From Hyphomonas sp. (GTDB taxonomy: Bacteria; Pseudomonadota; Alphaproteobacteria; Caulobacterales; Hyphomonadaceae), in the NCBI GenBank assembly GCA_003486945.1, contig DNFL01000272.1:1-9676 (forward strand): DNA of 9,676 nucleotides. Direction: 5' to 3'. This document shows positions 1 to 5,453 of this stretch, piece by piece. The number at the start of each line of letters is the position of its first letter. Positions within the stretch are counted from its first letter, which is position 1. Both the position numbers and the translations under genes were made by a program. The notes beneath the pieces were generated by a model. It saw nothing but the letters and a program-made list of their open reading frames with translations, searched no databases and was not told the origin of the DNA.

Positions 1-1
1 C

Positions 2-307
2 GGCCCCGGCACCAACCCCGAGCAGCTGTTCGCGGCCGGCTACTCGGCCTGCTTCATCGGCGCGATGAAGGCCGTCGCCGCGAAGCAGAAGATCAGTCTG
101 GCGGCCGACGTGTCCATCACCGCCGACGTGGCCATCGGCCCGATGACCGGCAAGCCCGGCGCCTTCGGCATCGCGGTGGCGATGGCGATCAGCGTCCCCG
201 GCATGGACAAGGCCGCCGCCGAGGCGCTGGTGAAGACCGCGCACGAGGTCTGCCCCTACTCCAACGCCACCCGCGGCAACATCGACGTGACGCTGACCCT
301 GGCCTGA
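2..307 (+). CDS. ohr: Organic hydroperoxide resistance protein Ohr (OsmC family), 5'-truncated by the window edge
   Basis: This is a thiol peroxidase that reduces organic and lipid hydroperoxides in the cytoplasm, in the known family with lipoylated proteins as electron donor. The frame is open from base 2 and gives 101 visible residues; the family is usually about 140, so roughly 40 N-terminal residues lie outside the window. The visible part starts with [16 protein letters not shown], which holds the peroxidatic Cys (visible residue 17). The resolving Cys is in [11 protein letters not shown] (visible residue 84). The [11 protein letters not shown] ending separates Ohr from the OsmC branch. 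The gene ends with TGA and is followed by a candidate intrinsic terminator at 398-419. Its regulator (usually OhrR) is not in view. Ala and Val codons lean to GCC and GTC somewhat more than in the neighbours, but the sample is too short to argue transfer. Confidence 0.95.
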   Translation, partial: GPGTNPEQLFAAGYSACFIGAMKAVAAKQKISLAADVSITADVAIGPMTGKPGAFGIAVAMAISVPGMDKAAAEALVKTAHEVCPYSNATRGNIDVTLTLA

Positions 308-397
308 CCGCTGCGCCACAACCCTCCTACCGGTGCGTTGCATGGCGGCTGGCCAGAAATTATCAACAAAATTTGGCTTTAGCGCTCACCCTAATTC

Positions 398-419
398 AAC
401 ACTTAGCTAGTGTTTTTAT
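398..419 (+). terminator. Intrinsic terminator for ohr
   Basis: The arms AACACT (398-403) and AGTGTT (409-414) are perfectly complementary around the loop TAGCT, and a five-T run covers 413-417. The stem is AT-rich and therefore weak, but the T run sits correctly for plus-strand transcripts. On the minus strand no T run follows, so it would not end msrA transcripts. It abuts the msrA stop codon. Confidence 0.6.
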
Positions 420-1046
420 CTACTTCCCCCACAGCTGTTTGACACGGGCATCCCGCCCGCAGCTGAGGCGGTAGTAGGTGTAGCGCACCGAGTTTTTCTT
501 GTAGTAGTCCTGGTGGTAGTCCTCGGCCACGTAGAAGGGGCCGGCGAGAACGATCTGCGTCACGATGGGCTCGGGGAAGGGCTTGCTCTTCTCCAGCGCC
601 GACAACGAGGCCCGCGCCGCCTTCAGCTGAGCGTCGTCCGTCGCGAAGATCGCCGTGCGGTAGGGAGACCCGCTGGCGCAGAACTGCCGATCCCTGGTCG
701 TCGGGTCGATGGTGCGCCAGAAGTGATCCAGCAGTTGCGCGTAGCTGACCTTGTCCGGGTCGTAGACGATCTCGACCGCCTCGGCATGGCCGGTGGACTT
801 GCCGGTTACTTGTCGATACGTGGGGTTCGGCACGTGGCCGCCGATGTAGCCCGAGGTGGTGGACAGCACGCCAGGCACCTTGTCGAAATCGGCCTCCACG
901 CACCAGAAGCAGCCGCCGGCGAAGATGGCAGTTTCCTCATGTGCTGCGGGCGCGGGTCGCGGGACGAGATCGGCGGATGCGGGCGCCGGAGCAGCGGCAT
1001 TGCTGCAGGCGGTGAGGAAGAACGCGGCGATGAGGGCGAAGCGCAT
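420..1046 (-). CDS. msrA: Peptide-methionine (S)-S-oxide reductase MsrA, exported lipoprotein form
   Basis: MsrA repairs oxidised proteins by reducing methionine-S-sulfoxide, normally with thioredoxin-type thiols. The 208-residue protein has the catalytic motif GCFWCVE (residues 45-51, nucleophile Cys46), then SGYIGG, the TGHAEAVEIVYDP segment, DPTTRDRQ and the YHQDYY region near the C-terminus, with a further Cys in the YRLSCG tail as a possible resolving residue. The N-terminus is a short hydrophobic signal ending in the lipobox LTAC (Cys14) and then an Ala/Pro-rich linker, so the enzyme is predicted to be anchored in the envelope and not cytoplasmic; Ser at +2 would allow outer-membrane sorting. 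The start at 1046 has GGAGG six bases upstream; an in-frame ATG at 1148 would overlap the upstream gene and destroy the signal peptide. It lies 80 bp downstream of the amidohydrolase on the same strand. Confidence 0.95.
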   Translation of the reverse strand: MRFALIAAFFLTACSNAAAPAPASADLVPRPAPAAHEETAIFAGGCFWCVEADFDKVPGVLSTTSGYIGGHVPNPTYRQVTGKSTGHAEAVEIVYDPDKVSYAQLLDHFWRTIDPTTRDRQFCASGSPYRTAIFATDDAQLKAARASLSALEKSKPFPEPIVTQIVLAGPFYVAEDYHQDYYKKNSVRYTYYRLSCGRDARVKQLWGK

Positions 1047-1126
1047 GGCGGACCTCCGGGCTGGGTGCTCCGTATAAGGGGCTTCGAGACGGGAGTCGCC
1101 AGACACAATGATGTGAGGCGTGCGCC

Positions 1127-2788
1127 CTATTCCTTCTCCGCCTGCCACACCACTTCCCCGCCGATGACAGTCATCACGGCGCGGGCTTTCAGGATTTCGC
1201 CTTCGGGGATGGTCATCAGGTCGCGGTCAAAGACGGTGAAGTCTGCGAGTTTGCCCGGCTCGATGGTGCCGAGGGCTTCTTCCTGGAAGGCGGCATAGGC
1301 CGGCCAATAGGTGAACAGCATCAGCGCCTGCTGACGGGAGAGGGCTTCTTCCGGGTGCCAGCCTTCGGCGGAGAAACCGGCGAGGTCCTTGCGGGCTATG
1401 GCGGCGTAGAATTCGATCAGCGGCGAGCCGACTTCGACCGGGGCGTCCGAGCCGCCGGCGATGATAGCGCCGGCTTGCAGGAGGCTCGCCCAGGCATAGG
1501 CGCCGCGCAGCCGGTCCATGCCGAGGCGGGCGGGCGCGAAGAACAGGTCGCCGATGGCATGGCTCGGCTGCATCGAGGGGATGAGACCGCTGCGCGCGAC
1601 GCGGTCGATATCTTCCGGAGCGAGCACCTGTGTGTGTTCGATGCGCCAGCGTTCGGCCGGGCCATAGCCGCCGGTCTCGTAGGCTTCAAGGATGCGGCGG
1701 TTGGCCAGGTCGCCGATGGCGTGGATAGCGAGCTGCACATTTGCCACCTTGGCGCGCGCCATCAGGTCTGCGAGGCGGTCATCATCTATGAGCGAGAGGC
1801 CGGTGGATTCCGGGCGGTCCGCATACGGAGCAAGCAGCTGTGCGCCGCGGCTGCCGAGCGCGCCGTCCATGTAGAGCTTCACGGCGCGGTTGGTGATCGT
1901 GTCCGTCTCATGGAGGCGTTTTGAGGCGAGGTCCATGCCGGCTTCGTCGAAGGCGTTGTAGAGGCGCAGCGGCAGATGGTTTTCGCGGTTAAGGCGTTCG
2001 AGCAGCGGGGCGTGGGCCGGATCGACGCTCATGTTGTGCACGCCGGTCCAGCCGCGCGCGGCATAGGTTTCGGCGCCGGTCTGGTAGGCTTTCAGGAGAT
2101 CGGCTTCGGAAGGCTCGGCGGCGAGTTTCATTACCGGCGTCATGGCATTGTCGATGACGATGCCAGTAGCCTTGCCGTCCGGGCCGCGTTCGACTTGGCC
2201 GCCGGCAGGGTCCGGCGTTTCGTCGTAGATGCCGGCAGCCTTGAGGGCGAGCGTGTTGGCGACGAGGGCATGGCCGTCGGCGCGCACATAGATGACGGGA
2301 TTGTCCGGGCTGACCATGTCGAGATCGGCGGCGGACGGCATGCGCCCTTCCGGCCAGCCGGTTTCGATCCAGCCCGCGCCGAAGAGAACTTCAACCGGTG
2401 CCATGCCTTGCAGCTCGACCTCGGTGCGGGTGACCAGCTCGTCAATGGAGGCAGTGCCTTCGAGATTGAGCGACAATTCGCGCTGGCCGATGCCGAGAAG
2501 GTGGGCATGGGCGTCGGTGAAACCGGGGAACATGACGGCGCCGCCGAGATCGATGATGTTGAGTTCGCCCTCATCATCACCCCAGTCGGCGGACATCGGT
2601 GGGATAGTCGCTATGATGCGGCCATCGGCGCCGACGATGACGCCTTCGACCGTCGCGGGATCTTCGAGGCCGGTATAGATGAGGCCATTGGTGAAGACGG
2701 TGATCTTGCCGGTGTCTGCAGGCTGGGCCGGGGCAGAGCCCGAACAGGCGGCAAGGGTCGCAGCGGCGGCAAGCAGGATGAGGCGCAT
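1127..2788 (-). CDS. YtcJ-like metal-dependent amidohydrolase (Amidohydro_3), predicted lipoprotein
   Basis: The 553-residue protein belongs to the amidohydrolase superfamily, YtcJ/NfdA-like branch. These enzymes hydrolyse amide or related C-N bonds; the substrate cannot be read from sequence. Visible elements are an N-terminal signal with lipobox LAAC (Cys15), a beta-sandwich start, the metal-binding HAH motif in FPGFTDAHAH (His94, His96), VKLYMDGALGSRGA (Lys304, a likely metal-bridging residue), IHAIGD (His356), IEHTQVL (His385) and GGSDAP (Asp448), and a C-terminal LGTIEPGKLADFTV segment closing the sandwich domain. All ligands expected for an active enzyme are present and the length is normal for the branch. 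The start at 2788 has GGAG seven bases upstream; a longer reading from 2848 would begin inside the rpmB terminator and bury the signal peptide. It may share transcripts with msrA downstream; no obvious promoter was found in the 53 bp before it. Confidence 0.9.
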   Translation of the reverse strand: MRLILLAAAATLAACSGSAPAQPADTGKITVFTNGLIYTGLEDPATVEGVIVGADGRIIATIPPMSADWGDDEGELNIIDLGGAVMFPGFTDAHAHLLGIGQRELSLNLEGTASIDELVTRTEVELQGMAPVEVLFGAGWIETGWPEGRMPSAADLDMVSPDNPVIYVRADGHALVANTLALKAAGIYDETPDPAGGQVERGPDGKATGIVIDNAMTPVMKLAAEPSEADLLKAYQTGAETYAARGWTGVHNMSVDPAHAPLLERLNRENHLPLRLYNAFDEAGMDLASKRLHETDTITNRAVKLYMDGALGSRGAQLLAPYADRPESTGLSLIDDDRLADLMARAKVANVQLAIHAIGDLANRRILEAYETGGYGPAERWRIEHTQVLAPEDIDRVARSGLIPSMQPSHAIGDLFFAPARLGMDRLRGAYAWASLLQAGAIIAGGSDAPVEVGSPLIEFYAAIARKDLAGFSAEGWHPEEALSRQQALMLFTYWPAYAAFQEEALGTIEPGKLADFTVFDRDLMTIPEGEILKARAVMTVIGGEVVWQAEKE

Positions 2789-2841
2789 CGGGAGGCTCCG
2801 GAAGGTGTTGGCCTCATCTGTCATGGATTTTGGGGCCGCAC

Positions 2842-2874
2842 AAAACAAAAACGCCGGACCTTTCGGACCGGCGT
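2842..2874 (-). terminator. Strong intrinsic terminator of rpmB
   Basis: Read on the minus strand, a seven-pair stem ACGCCGG/CCGGCGT, one T-T mismatch, a two-pair CC/GG top and a GAAA tetraloop are followed by TTTTTGTTTT. The plus strand has A residues before the hairpin and no T run after it, so it serves rpmB only and also insulates the amidohydrolase from rpmB transcription. Confidence 0.9.
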
Positions 2875-2884
2875 CTGGATGGGG

Positions 2885-2900
2885 TTTCCCGAGAGGGAAA
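2885..2900 (-). repeat. Short hairpin in the rpmB 3' untranslated region
   Basis: TTTCCC and GGGAAA form a perfect six-pair stem around a four-base loop (TCTC on the minus strand). It lies between the rpmB stop codon and the main terminator and has no T run of its own. It could protect the 3' end or assist termination, or it may be chance. Confidence 0.4.
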
Positions 2901-2904
2901 AGGA

Positions 2905-3189
2905 TCAGGCGGCGGCCTTCTTGGCGATGTCGCGCTTGATCTTCTGGGCCTTGGCCGAGAGGGTATCTTCCTTGGCCTTGGCCAGGAAAGCGTCGAGGCC
3001 GCCGAGCTTGTCGACCGTGCGAAGGGCTTTCGCAGCGATGCGCATGCGGAAATCCTGGTTCAGGGTCTCGGAATGCAGCGTGACCTGCACGAGATTCGGC
3101 AGGTAGCGACGCTTGGTCTTGATCTGGGAGTGGCTGACGATATGGCCAACCATCGGCTTGGTGCCTGTGAGTTCACATTCGCGGGACAT
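2905..3189 (-). CDS. rpmB: 50S ribosomal protein bL28
   Basis: This is a structural protein of the large ribosomal subunit. The 94-residue product begins [20 protein letters not shown], followed by [15 protein letters not shown], the recognisable bL28 core, and by [20 protein letters not shown] and a Lys/Ala-rich basic tail. The longer C-terminus is usual in alphaproteobacteria, compared with about 78 residues in E. coli. There is only one Cys near the N-terminus (CELTG), so this is not the four-cysteine zinc-binding version. The start at 3189 has GGAG seven bases upstream. It is monocistronic, with a strong terminator downstream and no partner such as rpmG beside it. A candidate promoter lies at 3236-3265. 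Confidence 0.97.
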   Translation of the reverse strand: MSRECELTGTKPMVGHIVSHSQIKTKRRYLPNLVQVTLHSETLNQDFRMRIAAKALRTVDKLGGLDAFLAKAKEDTLSAKAQKIKRDIAKKAAA

Positions 3190-3235
3190 GGCCTCGCTCC
3201 GGGGTAATTAGGGCTGAATCTGATCTGAAGGCGCG

Positions 3236-3265
3236 CTCCTACAGGCAGGGGGCGCCTCCTGTCAA
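3236..3265 (-). promoter_or_regulatory. Candidate sigma-70 promoter of rpmB
   Basis: A perfect TTGACA -35 element (3265-3260) is followed after 18 bp by TAGGAG (3241-3236), a poor -10 match. It is the only good -35 in the region upstream of rpmB and would give a leader of about 40 bases. The -35 is convincing; the -10 is tentative. Confidence 0.5.
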
Positions 3266-3305
3266 CCACGGCGAATCAGGTTCAGGCTGCCAGAAACGGG
3301 CTGAC

Positions 3306-3330
3306 TGTCACGGGATGTCATCTTATGTCA
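3306..3330. repeat. Three TGTCA direct repeats, 10-bp period
   Basis: TGTCA occurs at 3306-3310, 3316-3320 and 3326-3330, exactly one helical turn apart, separated by unrelated five-base spacers. The block lies between the divergent rpmB and DUF3108 genes, about 40-70 bp upstream of the proposed rpmB -35. A fourth TGTCA forms part of that -35 at 3260-3264. Stacked sites on one DNA face are typical of transcription factor binding, but no factor is identified. Confidence 0.4.
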
Positions 3331-3357
3331 GTGGGCGGGGCGGGCCAAATGCGGCAT

Positions 3358-3380
3358 GCTTGCGGCAAGCCTGTTCAGGC
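3358..3380. repeat. Two overlapping small palindromes upstream of the DUF3108 gene
   Basis: GCTTG-CGG-CAAGC (3358-3370) overlaps GCCTG-TT-CAGGC (3369-3380). They could be alternative hairpins or operator half-sites in the leader or promoter of the DUF3108 gene, about 75-95 bp before its start. No T run follows, so they do not form a terminator. Confidence 0.3.
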
Positions 3381-3452
3381 CGTGTTGGGAAGGGGCATCG
3401 TAGAAAGCTGGCATCCCTGCCCGCAGGAACTGAAAAAGGACGTACCATACCG

Positions 3453-4328
3453 ATGAAGCGCGCCCTCCTCTTTGCTGCCGCCTCCCTTGCTGTACTGGGG
3501 GCTTCGACCGCCCAGACAGGGCCTCAAGGCGCCTCCACCGCCGTGCTGGCGAATGTCACGGCCGGCACACCGACCCGAATGGTTTACGAACTGGACGCCC
3601 GCGCGATGGTGTTCATCATCCCCGCCACCGGCCGGGCAACCTTTACCGTCGACATGAAGCCCGACACCTATGCGATCAAGTCGCGGGTGCGCACGACCGG
3701 GCTGGCCGATGTTTTCGTCAATTACGACATGTCGCTGAACGCTGAGGGCAAGACCCGGGCGGACGGCCTGAAGACCACGACCTATGTTTCCCAGAACAAG
3801 GACGGGAAAAAGAACCGCAGGGTCGAGCTGACGATGCACGATACCGGGTTCCGGATGACGGCCACCCCGAAATTCGGGAACCTGGGCGACCCGGCCGCAA
3901 CGGCGGAGCAGGCAATCCTCGCCAATGACCCGCTGACGGCGCTGATCACCTTCGCGCTGGAGCCGCGGGCGGCGGGTGCCGATTCGTGCGGCGGGCCGAT
4001 CAAGGTGTTCGATGGCCGGCAGCTGACCTACCTTCACCTGAAGCGCGGCAAGGCCGGCATGGTGAAACAGAAGACGCCCGGCTGGAGCGGCGACACGATC
4101 GAGTGCCATGTCACGATGGACAAGATCGCCGGCTACAAGAAGGGCGAGTCGAACAATGACACGCTGACCGGTATTTCCGGCCCGCTGCGCATGTACCTCG
4201 CCCCGCTGGAAAATGGCAGCCATGTACCGGTGAAGATCGTCGCGGATACCGACAAGGTCGGCAAGGTGACGCTGCAGGCCCGCACGCTGCGGTTCGAACC
4301 GCTGCCGGTGACGACGGCGCAGAAATAA
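3453..4328 (+). CDS. Exported DUF3108 domain protein of unknown function
   Basis: The 291-residue protein matches the DUF3108 family, which has no settled function. It has a cleavable Sec-type signal peptide (residues 1 to about 20, KR then a hydrophobic stretch, ending ASTA-Q), and the mature part is rich in beta-strand-like segments beginning MVYELDARAMVF. The family-like region includes VFDGRQLTYL (around 185-194). The only two cysteines, Cys179 and Cys218, flank this region and could form a disulfide in the periplasm. There are no membrane segments beyond the signal and no catalytic motif. The start at 3453 was chosen because the signal peptide begins there; AAAAAGGA lies upstream at a rather long 12-base spacing. 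The ATG at 3315 would add 46 residues with no family likeness. It is divergent from rpmB and convergent with rluD. Confidence 0.85.
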   Translation: MKRALLFAAASLAVLGASTAQTGPQGASTAVLANVTAGTPTRMVYELDARAMVFIIPATGRATFTVDMKPDTYAIKSRVRTTGLADVFVNYDMSLNAEGKTRADGLKTTTYVSQNKDGKKNRRVELTMHDTGFRMTATPKFGNLGDPAATAEQAILANDPLTALITFALEPRAAGADSCGGPIKVFDGRQLTYLHLKRGKAGMVKQKTPGWSGDTIECHVTMDKIAGYKKGESNNDTLTGISGPLRMYLAPLENGSHVPVKIVADTDKVGKVTLQARTLRFEPLPVTTAQK

Positions 4329-4329
4329 A

Positions 4330-4340
4330 TCCCGCAGGGA
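4330..4340 (-). terminator. Weak hairpin in the DUF3108/rluD convergent gap
   Basis: TCCC and GGGA form a four-pair stem around a three-base loop in the 15-bp gap between the two stop codons. On the minus strand it is followed by TTTATTT, so it could be a minimal terminator for rluD. It is much weaker than the rpmB terminator. Confidence 0.25.
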
Positions 4341-4343
4341 AAT

Positions 4344-5360
4344 TCAGTCTTTCGGCAGGCCGCGCAGGGCGTTGATCAATCCTGCCATATCGTTCGGGAG
4401 CGGAGCTTCGAAGCGGAGTGTCCTGCCGGTGATCGGGTGGACGAAGCCGAGGACGGCGGCGTGCAGGGCCTGGCGCGGGAAGCTGCGGACAGCTTCGAGC
4501 GCGGCAGTGTGTGCCGGGCCTGATCCGAGAGCGGCGAGGCTGGACTGACGGCCATAGACAGGATCGCCGACAATCGGATTGCCGATATGCGTCATGTGCA
4601 CCCTTATCTGGTGGGTGCGGCCGGTTTCGAGCCGGCATTCGACGAGCGCGGCGGCGGGAAGATGGCTCTGCTTGTCACGCACACCGAAGGTTTCAGCGAC
4701 CTTGTAATGGGTGATGGCGCGGCGGGCGACCGGACTTTCGGGATTTCTGTGCACGGACATTTTCTTGCGGTCGCCGACCGAGCGGGCGATGGCTCCATCA
4801 ACGGTGCCGGTAAGCGGGCGCGGAGCGCCGCGCGTGACGGCAAGGTACATGCGTTCGATATCATGGCGTTCGAACAGGGCGGCGAGGCCGGTATGGGCGG
4901 CTTCGGTTTTCGCAGCGACGAGGATGCCGCTGGTGAGCTTGTCGATACGGTGGACGATGCCGGGGCGTTCGACCCCGCCAATGCCGGAAAGCGTGCCCTT
5001 GCAATGGGCGAGCAGCGCGTTGACCAGCGTGCCGGTCTCGCTGCCGGGGGCCGGGTGGACGGCCATGCCTGCAGGCTTGTTGAGGACGATAAGGTGGTCG
5101 TCTTCGAACAGGATATCGAGCGGGATGGCTTCTGCCTGCGGCTCGGCGGGGACGGGCGGAGGCAGATCGATGGCGTAGAGGCTGCCGGATCTGACCGGAG
5201 CGCGGGCATTGGTTTCGGCCCTGCCGTCAACGGAAACCGCGCCTTCCTCGATCAGGGCTTTGGCGCGCGAGCGCGAGAGGCCATCGGCGCGGGCGCCGAG
5301 GAAAGCGTCGAGGCGCTGGCCAGCGTCTTCGGGGGTTGCGGTGATTTCAATCCGGTCCAT
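4344..5360 (-). CDS. rluD: RluA-family 23S rRNA pseudouridine synthase, RluD-like
   Basis: The enzyme isomerises uridines to pseudouridine in 23S rRNA; RluD proteins act on helix 69 during 50S maturation. The 338-residue protein has an N-terminal S4 RNA-binding domain (about 14-60, QRLDAFL...SRSRAKALIEEGAVSVDGR), then the catalytic domain with HLIVLNKPAGMAVHPAPG, the motif GIVHRIDKLTSGIL (residues 134-147, catalytic Asp140; usual form HRLDK, here Ile for Leu) and CRLETGRTHQIRVHM...GDPVYG. The S4 domain plus length favour RluD over RluA or RluC, but substrate positions cannot be proved. The start at 5360 is the first Met before the S4 domain and has no Shine-Dalgarno sequence; a TATAAG box lies eight bases before it, suggesting a leaderless mRNA. 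Confidence 0.9.
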   Translation of the reverse strand: MDRIEITATPEDAGQRLDAFLGARADGLSRSRAKALIEEGAVSVDGRAETNARAPVRSGSLYAIDLPPPVPAEPQAEAIPLDILFEDDHLIVLNKPAGMAVHPAPGSETGTLVNALLAHCKGTLSGIGGVERPGIVHRIDKLTSGILVAAKTEAAHTGLAALFERHDIERMYLAVTRGAPRPLTGTVDGAIARSVGDRKKMSVHRNPESPVARRAITHYKVAETFGVRDKQSHLPAAALVECRLETGRTHQIRVHMTHIGNPIVGDPVYGRQSSLAALGSGPAHTAALEAVRSFPRQALHAAVLGFVHPITGRTLRFEAPLPNDMAGLINALRGLPKD

Positions 5361-5368
5361 GGAGCGGG

Positions 5369-5398
5369 CTTATAGACGAAGCAGGCGGCGTGCGTCAT
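5369..5398 (-). promoter_or_regulatory. Candidate rluD promoter, apparently leaderless
   Basis: On the minus strand ATGACG (5398-5393) and TATAAG (5374-5369) are 18 bp apart, matching -35 and -10 consensus at four and five of six bases. Only eight bases separate the -10 box from the rluD ATG, so transcription would start within two bases of the codon. The absence of any Shine-Dalgarno sequence fits. Confidence 0.5.
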
Positions 5399-5409
5399 GC
5401 TGGCTTCAC
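5392..5409 (+). promoter_or_regulatory. Weak Pho-box-like repeat before the PhoD-like gene
   Basis: GCGTCAT (5392-5398) and GCTTCAC (5403-5409) are 7-base direct repeats with an 11-bp period, the geometry of a PhoB site. They match the CTGTCAT-type half-site at only five and four of seven bases, and the GCTG spacer is not AT-rich. It is listed only because it precedes a phosphatase gene. Confidence 0.2.
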
Positions 5410-5453
5410 ATAGCCCGGCCATAAGACCGGTGACTTTCCGGGGAGATACTCAC

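Noticed and set aside
1047..1148. N-terminal extension of msrA from the ATG at 1148
   Set aside because: It overlaps the upstream gene's stop, lacks family similarity and places a lipobox signal peptide internally, while the ATG at 1046 has a strong GGAGG.
2789..2848. N-terminal extension of the amidohydrolase from the ATG at 2848
   Set aside because: The start falls inside the rpmB terminator's T run and would bury the signal peptide; the ATG at 2788 has a ribosome binding site.
1976..3106. 376-codon open frame on the plus strand opposite the amidohydrolase and rpmB
   Set aside because: It crosses two well-identified genes and a terminator, has no recognisable domain, and long antisense frames are expected at this GC content.
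3190..3452. CtrA-type TTAA-N7-TTAA site or a small gene in the rpmB/DUF3108 gap
   Set aside because: No paired TTAA boxes are present, and the in-frame extension of the DUF3108 gene from 3315 shows no conserved-looking protein features.
4587..5375. 262-codon open frame on the plus strand opposite rluD
   Set aside because: Its composition is that of a reverse-complement shadow and it has no domain; rluD motifs fix the coding strand.
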